Below, one piece after another: positions 1 to 9,155 of a stretch of DNA of 64,000 bases; the stretch's first letter is position 1; each line of letters starts with the position of its first letter. Both the position numbers and the translations under genes were made by a program. The stretch spans positions 2,334,001 through 2,398,000 of the forward strand of contig NZ_OY775906.1 in NCBI RefSeq assembly GCF_963675065.1. Direction: 5' to 3'. Source of the stretch: an uncultured Draconibacterium sp. Lineage in GTDB: Bacteria > Bacteroidota > Bacteroidia > Bacteroidales > Prolixibacteraceae. A model generated the notes under the pieces. It did no database searches, was not told the DNA's origin, and saw nothing but the letters and a program-made list of their open reading frames with translations.

Positions 1-885
1 ACCAATACCCATCTCTGCATTCAACGATTCGTTAATATCATTAACATTTGCCTGAATTTCAAAGATCGATTCTTCGTTATTGTTTGTTTCAATATTGAAG
101 TTATCCATAAAATCATCAACCAGTGTAAATTGACCGCTTGCAATAATTTGGTCAAGTAAAGCTTCTGCTTCAGAATATTTCAGATCCTGCAGGTATGCTC
201 TTGCAGCCAATGCCATAGCAGCATATTTGGTAGCACGACCAACCTGTGCCTGAGTAGCAGGCAAGTTACTTGCAGCATAAGCTAAATCATCGGTAATAAA
301 TTTAAGAACAGCACCCTCAGCATTTACGTTAGCTACCTGAGAAGGATCTTCTACATTCTCATCAAGAATTGGTAAGTAATCGCCAAATACCAAACGGGCT
401 TCGAAATAAAATAAAGCACGCAAAAAGCGGGCCTGTGCCCTAAATTGGCTTGCCTCATCGGCAGTAATTGTTCCGTCTTCTTCAGTCTTATTAATTACAC
501 GAATCGTTTTATTAGCACGGTCAACACCCATACCGAACGCCCACTGCCACTTGTCAGCAGGATAGTTGTTGGTAGATTGTACTACCCAGTGTTCGATATC
601 GTTTACCGGTGTCTGGTCAGTGATTTCAGATCCTTTGTAAGCATCGTCAGATGCAGCCGAACCATAACTCCAGTTTTGAATGGAAGCTCCCCACGAAATT
701 TCCCATAGAGAACTACCGCTCACCATTGCATAGGTACCGATCAACAATGCATCAATACCGGTAGCATCGTAGAAAACATTCTCTGAGGTAGAACCAGGAG
801 GTTCCTTTGTCAGGAAGTCTTCGGAACATGAATATGACATGGTTAATAAGAATACTATAACCATTAATATTGATAGTTTTTTCAT
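1..885 (-). CDS. SusD/RagB-family outer-membrane lipoprotein (partial, 3' end beyond window)
   Basis: This is the glycan-binding lipoprotein partner of the SusC gene just upstream; it sits on the outer membrane and hands oligosaccharides to the transporter. The reverse strand reads 295 codons without a stop and runs off the window start. The N-terminus has a hydrophobic segment ending in a lipobox (TMSYSC, then SEDFLTKEPPG), and the later segment FRAQARFLRALFYFEARLVF is the typical helical SusD pattern. I chose the ATG at 885; an in-frame ATG nine bases upstream (MSIMKK) is also possible. The gap to susC is 37 bases, so the two are co-transcribed. The family is clear; the substrate cannot be told from this part. 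Confidence 0.93.
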   Translation of the reverse strand, partial: MKKLSILMVIVFLLTMSYSCSEDFLTKEPPGSTSENVFYDATGIDALLIGTYAMVSGSSLWEISWGASIQNWSYGSAASDDAYKGSEITDQTPVNDIEHWVVQSTNNYPADKWQWAFGMGVDRANKTIRVINKTEEDGTITADEASQFRAQARFLRALFYFEARLVFGDYLPILDENVEDPSQVANVNAEGAVLKFITDDLAYAASNLPATQAQVGRATKYAAMALAARAYLQDLKYSEAEALLDQIIASGQFTLVDDFMDNFNIETNNNEESIFEIQANVNDINESLNAEMGIG

Positions 886-922
886 AATACTCATCTGTTT
901 TATATTCAAATTAAATTAACTA

Positions 923-3900
923 TTACAAACCAAGTTGAACACCGAACATGATCTGACGAGGTGTAGGCCATGCTCCCATATCCATACCCATATAAGTACC
1001 AGAAGAGTTAACTTCAGGATCCAGTCCGCTATAGCCGGAAATAGTAAATAAGTTAGATACCTGTCCGTAAAGTCTTAAGCTCTTAATTCCTGCCCGGTCG
1101 AGCAATGATTTAGGAACAGTATACCCCAGACGTAAGTTTTTCAGACGTAAGTACGATGCATCCTCAATAAAAGCAGTAGAAGGCTCCTGAGAAATATCAC
1201 TTAAGTCAAGCTTTGGTAATTCAGCTTTTGAATTATCATCCAAATAAGGACTTCCCCAAGTGTTGTACAATGCGTCTTTGCTTAAACCACCATTAAACTG
1301 ACCGTAGTCAATCCAACGAGTTACATAGTTAACCATTTCATTACCCAGACTACCATAGAAGAACATAGTTAAATCAAAGTTTTTATAACCAAGATTAATG
1401 TTCAAACCACCGGTTACATCAGGATGTGGACTTCCGATAAAGGTTCTGTCATCAGCAGTGATTGTTCCATCACCACTCACGTCTCTGTATTTAAAGTGAC
1501 CAGGCTGATTGTAGTCAGTGTCACCATAAGGAGCATGTGCATCGGCTTCTGCCTGAGTTTGGAAAATACCGTCAACGATATAACCATAGAATTCAGGAAA
1601 AGCAGTTCCGGCAGTAAAGCGAGTATATACTTTCTGACGTTCTGTTGCAGCATCTACATAACGATCAGGGTCTCCTGAAAGTTTTAGGATTTCGTTTTTG
1701 TAATGCGACAAGTTCATACTTATATTGTAAGTAAGGTCGCCACCTACTGCCGTGTTGTTATACGATATTTCGAAATCAATACCTTTGTTTTCCATTTCAC
1801 CAACGTTAACATAAGGAGCTGTTGCAATACCCATTACCTGAGGAATAGGTTCGCGGAACAACATATCTTCTGTATTACGTTTCCAAAAGTCGATGGCAAG
1901 GGCCAGGTGATTATCCAGCATATTGGCATCGATACCCACATTGATCGTTTTTGTGGTTTCCCATGTTACGTCTTCACTACCTAATGTTGCAGGTTTAAAT
2001 CCTGAAACAGCACTTGTATTCGATCCGTCAACTGCATAAGATGCACGGTAAGCATCGGTTGAATAAGTTGAGAATGAGTTGTAGTTACCAATACGGTCGT
2101 TACCCGACATACCCCAACCTAAACGCAATTTTAACATGTCTAACCAACTACGAGACCCTTGCATAAAATTCTCTTCTGTAATTGCCCATGCAGCAGAACC
2201 AGCAGGGAAAACAGCATATTTATTTTCATCACTAAAACGTGAAGAGCCATCACGACGCACAGTACCTTCCACGTAATATTTACCCATGTAGTTGTAGTTT
2301 ACACGGCCAAATACAGAGAACAATGACCATTCTGATGCATTACCACTGTTTTCCTTGTTACTTTCACCTGAATCAAGTTGCATGTAGTTAGGATCTTCAG
2401 AGAAATACACACGACGGCTTGCATTTAACGATTGATATGTATTTTCAACAGCTTCGGTACCTGCCAGTATGTTCAGTTTGTGAACATCGTTAAATGTTTT
2501 ACTGTAATTCAAAGTATTCGACCAGTTCCACTGAATACTATAGTTTGAATTAGCATCAACTCCATTAACGGTATTGGGCTCCGAACGTTCGTAAGTTGGA
2601 AGAACATAACCTTTGTAATTCCATTGCCCCATGTTTGCACCAAATAATGTTTTTGCAGTAAGGCCTTCAGCTAAAGTAACTTCAGCAAATGCATTTCCTA
2701 AAATACGCATCCATTTACCTTTGTTATTACGAGCATCCCATAGAATTTGTACAGGATTGGAAGCGTTACCCATTTCGGAAGCTTTAGATCCGGCAAATTC
2801 TTGACCGCTAATATCATAAACAGGAATAATTGGTTGTGAACGGTAAGCATGAGAAATTGCAGTACCTTCACCGTTATCACCAAATTCCCCACTTTCGTCA
2901 ATGTACACAACTTGTAACGATTCGCCAACTTTTAACCAGTCGTTAAATTTGGCATCCGCATTCATACGCATGGTATAACGCTTGAATTCTGTCCATTTTA
3001 AGATACCTTCTTCATCAAGGTAGTTGGCAGAAAATGCGTAAGTAGAATTTTTACCACCACCACTAATAGAAAGGTCATACTCTTGAATGATACCAGCTTG
3101 ATAAATCTCGTCGTACCAGTCAGTACCTTGTTTGTTAGCTTTAAAGAAAACATTGCCAGGATAACTGTAAGCTGACTCATCAACTTCGCCATTCATAGCT
3201 CCCGCAGGCAAAATGTAATCAGGAATTACAGGAGAAGACCCTGAGCCATACTGCGCATGATTCGGTGCAACGCCTTGGTTGGCGGCCGTTAACCATACTG
3301 CATCGGCGTACTCTTGTGTATTCAACAAATCGTATTGGTTTGTTGCATTTGTAACACCTGTACGTACAGAGAACTTAATGTTTGGCTGCTGGTTTGCACG
3401 TCCGCGTTTGGTAGTAATAATTACAACACCGTTTGCACCACGTGTACCATAAATAGCAGCAGAAGAAGCATCTTTCAATACTGAAATACTTTCGATATCC
3501 CCCGGAGGGATATTGTTTCCAGGTCCTGAAGGTACACCATCAATTATGTACAATGGATTCGGATCGTTAATGGTTCCAATACCGCGAATACGAATTGTAG
3601 CATCAGCACCAGGACGATTGGCAGAAGTAACAGTAACACCTGAAACCTGTCCCTGAAGACGGCTTGCAACACTTGTTTCTGATGTAGTTTCCAGCTTTTC
3701 AGCCGAAACAGAAGAAACAGCACCTGTTAATTCTTCTTTCATTTGAGTTCCGTAACCCACTACAACCACCTCGTCAACACCGATCACATCGGCTTTCATC
3801 ACTACATTAATTGTTGATTGCCCTGCAATCTCAACTTGCTGTGTTAACATCCCGATGTAAGAAAAAGTTAATTTCTCTGCACCTTCAGGTAACGTTAAGG

Positions 3901-4096
3901 TGTAATTACCTTCAATGTCGGTAATTGTTCCCTGAGTGGTTCCCTGAACCACAATCGACACACCAGGTATCCCTACGCCTTCTTCATCGGTAACACTACC
4001 GGTAATAGCTGTTTGCGCATAAGAACCTAAAGAAAATGCCATGAATACAGACATCATAAGCAAGGTTAAAAAACCTCTTAAAGGATTTTTTTCCAT
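923..4096 (-). CDS. SusC/RagA-family TonB-dependent outer-membrane transporter
   Basis: This 1057-residue outer-membrane transporter imports oligosaccharides using TonB energy, together with the SusD downstream. Signal peptide about residues 1-28 (ends SYAQ); carboxypeptidase-like regulatory domain about 29-105 (ITGSVTDEEGVGIPGVSIVV); the plug starts near VVVVGYGTQMKEELTGAV and carries IRIRGIGTINDPNPLYIIDG and LKDASSAAIYGTRGANGVV; the rest is beta-barrel ending in a hydrophobic strand (FGVQLGL). Unlike the other two SusC proteins in the window it lacks an N-terminal STN domain, and no FecR/sigma pair lies beside it, so anti-sigma control is not expected; a hybrid two-component or other regulator outside the window is more likely. 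Substrate unknown. Confidence 0.96.
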   Translation of the reverse strand: MEKNPLRGFLTLLMMSVFMAFSLGSYAQTAITGSVTDEEGVGIPGVSIVVQGTTQGTITDIEGNYTLTLPEGAEKLTFSYIGMLTQQVEIAGQSTINVVMKADVIGVDEVVVVGYGTQMKEELTGAVSSVSAEKLETTSETSVASRLQGQVSGVTVTSANRPGADATIRIRGIGTINDPNPLYIIDGVPSGPGNNIPPGDIESISVLKDASSAAIYGTRGANGVVIITTKRGRANQQPNIKFSVRTGVTNATNQYDLLNTQEYADAVWLTAANQGVAPNHAQYGSGSSPVIPDYILPAGAMNGEVDESAYSYPGNVFFKANKQGTDWYDEIYQAGIIQEYDLSISGGGKNSTYAFSANYLDEEGILKWTEFKRYTMRMNADAKFNDWLKVGESLQVVYIDESGEFGDNGEGTAISHAYRSQPIIPVYDISGQEFAGSKASEMGNASNPVQILWDARNNKGKWMRILGNAFAEVTLAEGLTAKTLFGANMGQWNYKGYVLPTYERSEPNTVNGVDANSNYSIQWNWSNTLNYSKTFNDVHKLNILAGTEAVENTYQSLNASRRVYFSEDPNYMQLDSGESNKENSGNASEWSLFSVFGRVNYNYMGKYYVEGTVRRDGSSRFSDENKYAVFPAGSAAWAITEENFMQGSRSWLDMLKLRLGWGMSGNDRIGNYNSFSTYSTDAYRASYAVDGSNTSAVSGFKPATLGSEDVTWETTKTINVGIDANMLDNHLALAIDFWKRNTEDMLFREPIPQVMGIATAPYVNVGEMENKGIDFEISYNNTAVGGDLTYNISMNLSHYKNEILKLSGDPDRYVDAATERQKVYTRFTAGTAFPEFYGYIVDGIFQTQAEADAHAPYGDTDYNQPGHFKYRDVSGDGTITADDRTFIGSPHPDVTGGLNINLGYKNFDLTMFFYGSLGNEMVNYVTRWIDYGQFNGGLSKDALYNTWGSPYLDDNSKAELPKLDLSDISQEPSTAFIEDASYLRLKNLRLGYTVPKSLLDRAGIKSLRLYGQVSNLFTISGYSGLDPEVNSSGTYMGMDMGAWPTPRQIMFGVQLGL

Positions 4097-4502
4097 AGAT
4101 TTTAAGTTTTGGTATTAATAAATAGAAATTTGAATAAAAATTATTCTGGATTGAACTGTAGCGAACCTACAATTCCTTATAAGGATCAGTGTGGTTTATC
4201 CATAAGTTTAATTAATTAGTTAGTTAGTAAAATAGAATCTTCGTTAGTTTTAGTTCTAAACCAAAAATACCGGTTAAATATTTTTGATTCCATCGCTAAA
4301 GTATATTTTTCATTTCAACATTGGAAAAGTACACGATGTGTTAAAAAACATAATTGTTATTTTTACATTAAGAAAACGAATCGCAACACCCGCTAGCACA
4401 ATTAATAAGCTCATTTACCAGTGAAATTAATGTCTTCTTTTAAGGAGTGTTTTATTCAGAAAATCCTTTTATTATTGTAGTGCTATTCAAAACTACCAAA
4501 AA
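4097..4502. promoter_or_regulatory. Divergent intergenic region with a candidate susC promoter
   Basis: This 406-base, AT-rich gap separates susC (minus) from the membrane-protein gene (plus). On the minus strand 4262-4269 reads TATTTTTG, an exact match to the Bacteroidota -7 box TAnnTTTG, which would give susC a leader of about 160 bases. The leader has a small hairpin at 4157-4171 (arms TGTAG/CTACA) and a self-complementary CCTTATAAGG. I see no convincing -33 element and no clear plus-strand promoter. Confidence 0.45.
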
Positions 4503-5381
4503 ATGAAAAAAGTTTTCTATTGGCTGCTAGCTATTGTAATTACACTTGCTGCGGTTATTTATCAACGCAAAACAGGCCCCACCTACGACAAAAAATTGTC
4601 GGTAGAAGTTAATAATACCAATTACGAAGTAAAATTAGTACGCAGTATAGAAATAGATAGCAACACTGAGGTAAAACTGGCTATTGACGACATCAATATT
4701 GAAGCCAGACTATTCTATAAAAAGTTCCTGTCCGACGATCCATACCAATCGGTTGACTTTGTTTATAAAGAAAAGCCTGTTGATTCGTACCTGATGAACA
4801 AGGTTTTTAAAATTACCGAAGAAAAAGGATGGTTTGCAGCGGTACCCGAACAGCCGGCCGCAGGAAAAATTCAATACTATTTCGAGATTACCGACTCAAA
4901 CGGAACAAAAACATATATGGATAAAACGCCGGTTGTAATACGTTTTAAAGGAGCCGTTCCTTCATCGATTTTAGCACCGCATATCTTTTTTATGTTCTTT
5001 GCTATGCTGTTGGGTAACCTGGCCGGAATTATGGCTATTTTCAGGCATCAACGGTATAAATTTTACACCACCATTACACTAATTACCTTACTGATTGGCG
5101 GCATGATTTTGGGGCCAATGGTTCAGCTACATGCTTTTGGCGAAGCCTGGGCCGGCGTTCCATTTGCCTGGGACTTAACCGACAACAAAACACTGGTGGC
5201 CTTTATTTTCTGGATACTGGCATTTGGTATGAACCGAAAAAAAGAACGTCCTGTTTATACCATCGTTGCATCGATTGTTATGTTGATTGTTTATTCTATT
5301 CCGCATAGCATGTACGGCTCGCAACTCGATCCTGAAACTGGCGAGATCATTCAGGGATGGATTCAACTATTGATTATTTAA
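4503..5381 (+). CDS. Membrane protein of unknown function
   Basis: I do not recognise this 292-residue protein. What can be seen: an N-terminal membrane anchor (about residues 4-20), a soluble segment of about 130 residues rich in beta strands and charged residues that would lie outside the cytoplasm, then four hydrophobic segments at about 158-178, 187-207, 228-244 and 252-270. The extracytoplasmic part (AGKIQYYFEITDSNGTKTYM) reads like an immunoglobulin-type beta sandwich. A GH92 mannosidase follows after 67 bases with its own candidate promoter, so co-transcription is possible but not required. A housekeeping envelope protein is as likely as a role in glycan use. Start is the first ATG after an in-frame gap. 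Confidence 0.75.
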   Translation: MKKVFYWLLAIVITLAAVIYQRKTGPTYDKKLSVEVNNTNYEVKLVRSIEIDSNTEVKLAIDDINIEARLFYKKFLSDDPYQSVDFVYKEKPVDSYLMNKVFKITEEKGWFAAVPEQPAAGKIQYYFEITDSNGTKTYMDKTPVVIRFKGAVPSSILAPHIFFMFFAMLLGNLAGIMAIFRHQRYKFYTTITLITLLIGGMILGPMVQLHAFGEAWAGVPFAWDLTDNKTLVAFIFWILAFGMNRKKERPVYTIVASIVMLIVYSIPHSMYGSQLDPETGEIIQGWIQLLII

Positions 5382-5415
5382 GCTGAAAATTGCAATCCGT
5401 TTTTTCCGAAAATTT

Positions 5416-5423
5416 TAAATTTG
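5416..5423 (+). promoter_or_regulatory. Candidate -7 promoter box for GH92
   Basis: TAAATTTG matches TAnnTTTG exactly and lies 25 bases before the GH92 ATG. The nearest upstream ATTG (5389-5392) is 23 bases away, slightly longer than the usual 19-20, so the -33 element is weak. Confidence 0.45.
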
Positions 5424-5448
5424 GCATTCCTAACTAAAGCTAACTAAA

Positions 5449-7680
5449 ATGAAGAACTGGTATTTACTTGTACTTATACTACTGTTTTCTTGCTCACAAA
5501 AGACCGAAAAAAATTACCTTAATTATGTCGATCCGCTTATTGGTACAGGGCCGGCCTCAACAATTGCAGCGCAAGAACACCCCGGCGATCATGTAAGTAA
5601 CGGACAAACGATTCCGGCCGTTACAGCTCCATTTGGGATGACACAATGGACACCACAAATTTACGATAACGAGCAAAAATGTATCGCTCCTTTTTATACC
5701 GGACAAACCATGATTCAAGGGTTTAGGGCTAGCCACTGGCTAAGCGGCTCATGTACTCAGGATTATGGTTCTTTTACCATCTATCCCACACAGCTCGGAA
5801 CTAATTTCAGCTTTCAACCGGTACAGCGGCAAACCATGACTTTAATGAAAACTGAAAACCTGTCGCCTGCCTATGCCTCATTTTTATTTCCGGCCAAAAC
5901 CATTTTGTCTGAGATGACCGCTACCAAACGTTGTGGCTTTTTTCGTTTTTCCTGGTTAGAAGAGAAAAACCCAACCATCATGTTCGATATAAACAGTGAC
6001 GAAGGAAAAGGCTATATAAAAATCGACCTGGAAAAGCAGGAAGTATATGGTTATAATCCGGCCTATCGCATATACAGTGGACAGGATGAACCCGCAGGAA
6101 TATCAGGTTATTTTGTAGCGAAATTCGATCAGGAGATTGTAAAATACGGCACCTGGGGCGATTTTGAATATGAACATGGCACTACCGAACGCAAGGAGCA
6201 AAAACAGGCTGGAGCTTATGTAACATTTAGTATTGAGGGAGATACGCCGGTAAAACTAAAAGTTGGGACTTCTTTCACAAGTATTGAGAATGCACGCAAA
6301 AACCTTGAAGCAGAAATTACTAACTGGGATTTTGAGGGAACAAAACAAAAATTGGAAAACACCTGGAACGATTATCTGGGTCGCATTAATGTGGAATCGG
6401 AAAATGAAGAGGAACTCACCAAGTTTTACACCGCCATCTATCATGCATTATTTCACCCGCGTTTAATGAGTGATGTAAATGGCGATTACCCTGCTTTTTC
6501 GAAACAATACGAAATAAAAAACAACAGCGGTTTTGATTATTACGGCGATTTCTCGAACTGGGATATCTTTCGGGCACAAATGCCATTGCTCAGTCTTATT
6601 GCCCCAAAAGAATACAACGACATGGTAAAATCTCTCGTTGAAAAAGCCGAAGAAGGAGAATGGTTGCCAATTTTTCCAATGTGGAATAACTACACCTCTG
6701 CAATGATTGGGGACCACAGTACTTCAATTCTTTGTGATGCTGCAATGAAAGGTTTTGATTTTGATTTGGAAAAGGCCTACCAGTTTATGCGAAAAAATGC
6801 CTATGAAACTCCTGATGAAGAAGACTATAAAGACGGAAAAGGACGTCGTGCATTAACTTCGTATATCGAGTTTGGATATGTTCCGCTTGACGATGCAGTT
6901 GCTGATGCTTTTCACAAAAATGAACAGGTTTCGAGAACATTGGAATATGCCTACAACGATTGGTGCGTTGCACAAGTAGCTCAGAAATTAGGAAAAACCA
7001 ACGAGTATAATGATCTGCTTACCCGCTCGTACAACTATTCAAATGTTTTTGATGAAGACCGGGGTTGGGTAAACGGGAAATATGCTGATGGTAGTTTTTA
7101 TGAAGATTTTAATGCCAGCACAGAGCAATTTTTTATAACCGAAGGTACCCCAAAACATTACACCTGGTTTGTTCCGCACGATATTGAAGGACTGACCGGG
7201 TTGATGGGTGGAGAAGATTCGTTTAGCGAAAAACTGAACAAACTAATCGACGATAAACTTTACTGGCACGGCAACGAGCCCAGCCATCATATTCCTTTTC
7301 TGTTTAATTTCACCAACGAATGGGATAAAACACAAAAAACGGTAAAATACATTCTCCGAACCGAATATGGTTTAAACCGGGGCGGACTTTCAGGAAACGA
7401 TGATGCCGGACAGCTTTCGGCGTGGTATGTTTTTGGAGCTATGGGTTTTTATCCGATGTGCCCGGGAAGCAACGAATACCAGTTATCTTCTCCAATATTT
7501 GAACAGGTAACACTTCAACTGGATAAGAATTATTATCCGGGTGGAAAATTTGTTTTAAAAGCCAATGGAGCAACGTCTTCAAACGTTTTTACATCGGTAA
7601 AATTAAACGGCAAAGAAAGTGCTACGAAAATAAAACACGAGGATTTGCAAAAAGGGGGAACACTGAAGTTTTTGAAATAA
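5449..7680 (+). CDS. GH92 family alpha-mannosidase, lipoprotein
   Basis: GH92 enzymes are calcium-dependent inverting exo-alpha-mannosidases that trim alpha-1,2, -1,3 or -1,4 mannose from mannans and N-glycans. The 743-residue protein has a lipobox (LLFSCS), so it should be surface- or periplasm-anchored. Family marks: YVDPLIGTGP near the start, ALFHPRLMSDVNGDY, YYGDFSNWDIFRAQMPLLSLI, a general-acid region TEGTPKHYTWFVPHD near residue 560 and the general-base loop GNDDAGQLSAWY near residue 648. The acid-region motif is EGTPKHY where most family members read EGNAxxY, so this copy belongs to a different subgroup from the other two GH92s in the window. It stands apart from the large mannan locus; its partner SusCD may be the pair at 1-4096, but they are on opposite strands. 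Confidence 0.94.
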   Translation: MKNWYLLVLILLFSCSQKTEKNYLNYVDPLIGTGPASTIAAQEHPGDHVSNGQTIPAVTAPFGMTQWTPQIYDNEQKCIAPFYTGQTMIQGFRASHWLSGSCTQDYGSFTIYPTQLGTNFSFQPVQRQTMTLMKTENLSPAYASFLFPAKTILSEMTATKRCGFFRFSWLEEKNPTIMFDINSDEGKGYIKIDLEKQEVYGYNPAYRIYSGQDEPAGISGYFVAKFDQEIVKYGTWGDFEYEHGTTERKEQKQAGAYVTFSIEGDTPVKLKVGTSFTSIENARKNLEAEITNWDFEGTKQKLENTWNDYLGRINVESENEEELTKFYTAIYHALFHPRLMSDVNGDYPAFSKQYEIKNNSGFDYYGDFSNWDIFRAQMPLLSLIAPKEYNDMVKSLVEKAEEGEWLPIFPMWNNYTSAMIGDHSTSILCDAAMKGFDFDLEKAYQFMRKNAYETPDEEDYKDGKGRRALTSYIEFGYVPLDDAVADAFHKNEQVSRTLEYAYNDWCVAQVAQKLGKTNEYNDLLTRSYNYSNVFDEDRGWVNGKYADGSFYEDFNASTEQFFITEGTPKHYTWFVPHDIEGLTGLMGGEDSFSEKLNKLIDDKLYWHGNEPSHHIPFLFNFTNEWDKTQKTVKYILRTEYGLNRGGLSGNDDAGQLSAWYVFGAMGFYPMCPGSNEYQLSSPIFEQVTLQLDKNYYPGGKFVLKANGATSSNVFTSVKLNGKESATKIKHEDLQKGGTLKFLK

Positions 7681-7712
7681 AATTATTCTTAAAGAACAAG
7701 TTCAGATTGCTA

Positions 7713-7786
7713 TTTCGACGAAGAATGAGGAGAAATCTCTCCCAATAGAACAGATTTCTCAGTCGTTACCCCTTCGAAAGGACAAA
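7713..7786. repeat. Imperfect inverted intergenic repeat, copy A
   Basis: Two arms face each other: TTTCGACGAAGAATGAGGAG followed by AAATCT, and CAGATTTCTCAGTCGTTACC followed by CCTTCGAAAGGACAAAA. The second arm shares the pattern CAGATTTCTCA-(n)-CGAAA-(n)-GACAAAA with the element at 19312-19402. It lies between two convergent genes (GH92 and DUF4861) and could fold as a bidirectional terminator. Elements with this consensus are common dispersed repeats in Bacteroidota genomes (from memory). Confidence 0.6.
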
Positions 7787-7796
7787 ATTATCCACT

Positions 7797-9062
7797 CTAC
7801 AATTTCTGAATCGGCGACGAAAGTTTTTCAGCCTCTTCTGTGATGTATTCCCTAAAACCATCTTCCGTTTTCCATTGGTCTTTGTCCAGGCCCCAAACTG
7901 AAAAGAAATAATGTTTTGCCGGTTGGGCATCTTTACATTTTTGACCAATGTAATACGTTTCCGAAATCACATGACTAAAATTTTTCTCCGGCACCGTTTT
8001 AACACCTTTCTCGAACCAATTGATGTCGGTGGTTCTTCCTATTTTACCGGCTTCGGTTTTGGGAACAATCACTGCCATTCCCAACTCATCATTGTTCAGC
8101 GATTGTATATCATGCGTTCCAATACAGGTAAAATCAGCTGCCTTAAATTCGAATGGTTCCTTTTTAAGTTGCGAGGTTACAATTCCTGTTACAATCTCAT
8201 CGTCTTCAGCACATCCGTAAACGGTAACATCCGACTCAAACCAGTATTTCCCGGGATAAATGGTAATACGCTCTACAGCTCCCAGTTCTTCTCCTTCAAC
8301 ATCCCAACCCGAATATATCAGATCGAAAACCGAACGAATCGGCCCTTCAACTATTTTCTGATATTCATATACATCGGTCGATCCTAATCGAATCAACGAG
8401 TCATTTCTCATTAACGCAATTCCACCCGACCCCAGTGAGCTGCCGCAATGTAACACGTCCATTCCCCAGTCGTTCAAAACATGATAATCAGGAATGGCAG
8501 GGGTATGAACATCGTCGGCCACCATTGCCGGTTTTCGTTTACCAAACAAATCTTTTACATTCCGGCAATCAAAATAAACCCTGAAAGCGATCTTGTCATT
8601 TTCCCAGGTCACCCCTTCTCCCTGGGCAATAATTTTAAAAGGCTCGCTAACCGGAACAGCTTTGTAGTTATCCACCTCTTTGTACGATCCGTCTTCCTGA
8701 TGAATTCCTAAACGTAAGTTAGTACGTTTTTCAACTTTTGGATAATCCGACTCAGCAACCAATTCGATTTTTGCTTCAAAAGTTTCGTTGGCTTTTATAT
8801 CAACCATAAGAACTACTTCATCCCAGTTTCCATCGCCGTCTAAGTCGTCGACCTGGCTCGGAATCGTTTTATCTCCTTTCTTAAAAACCGGTAATTTACC
8901 TTCTTCCAAAGCAATTTTTGCGGCAATTTCTTCACGGGTAAAAACAACTACCTCATCGGTTCGTTCTTCAGCCAATGGATTTTTTAGCGTAATTGCAGAT
9001 TGCTGCGTACACGAGACAAACAGCATTAGTAATAAAATGCCAAATGGAAAAATACTCTTCAT
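7797..9062 (-). CDS. DUF4861-family lipoprotein
   Basis: This 421-residue protein resembles the DUF4861 family, found in polysaccharide-use gene clusters; its activity is not known to me. The N-terminus is a lipoprotein signal (LLLMLFVSC), and family-like segments are YHVLNDWGMDVLHCGSSLGS and GGIALMRNDS. I chose the ATG at 9062: the frame is open up to 9122, but that extension translates a terminator hairpin and would hide the signal peptide. It is the last gene after kduI-kduD, separated from kduD by 93 bases that contain an intrinsic-terminator-like hairpin, so it is probably expressed by read-through at a lower level. The neighbourhood suggests a role in processing uronic-acid-containing glycans, which is inference. 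Confidence 0.8.
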   Translation of the reverse strand: MKSIFPFGILLLMLFVSCTQQSAITLKNPLAEERTDEVVVFTREEIAAKIALEEGKLPVFKKGDKTIPSQVDDLDGDGNWDEVVLMVDIKANETFEAKIELVAESDYPKVEKRTNLRLGIHQEDGSYKEVDNYKAVPVSEPFKIIAQGEGVTWENDKIAFRVYFDCRNVKDLFGKRKPAMVADDVHTPAIPDYHVLNDWGMDVLHCGSSLGSGGIALMRNDSLIRLGSTDVYEYQKIVEGPIRSVFDLIYSGWDVEGEELGAVERITIYPGKYWFESDVTVYGCAEDDEIVTGIVTSQLKKEPFEFKAADFTCIGTHDIQSLNNDELGMAVIVPKTEAGKIGRTTDINWFEKGVKTVPEKNFSHVISETYYIGQKCKDAQPAKHYFFSVWGLDKDQWKTEDGFREYITEEAEKLSSPIQKL

Positions 9063-9086
9063 TGTAGGTTTAGATTTATTGAATAG

Positions 9087-9138
9087 AAAAAAGTGTATCA
9101 GAAACAAGCTACGAATTCGCATTCTGTTTCTGACACAC
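9087..9138 (-). terminator. Terminator-like hairpin between kduD and DUF4861
   Basis: Arms 9093-9105 and 9126-9138 pair at 12 of 13 positions (GTGTGTCAGAAAC with GTTTCTGATACAC) around a 20-base loop. On the minus strand they are followed directly by six U (9092-9087). It sits inside an apparent operon, so it would act as an attenuator for the DUF4861 gene. Confidence 0.7.
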
Positions 9139-9155
9139 TCCTTTCAGGTTAATTA

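Noticed and set aside
9063..9122. N-terminal extension of the DUF4861 protein
   Set aside because: It translates the terminator hairpin and would bury the lipoprotein signal.
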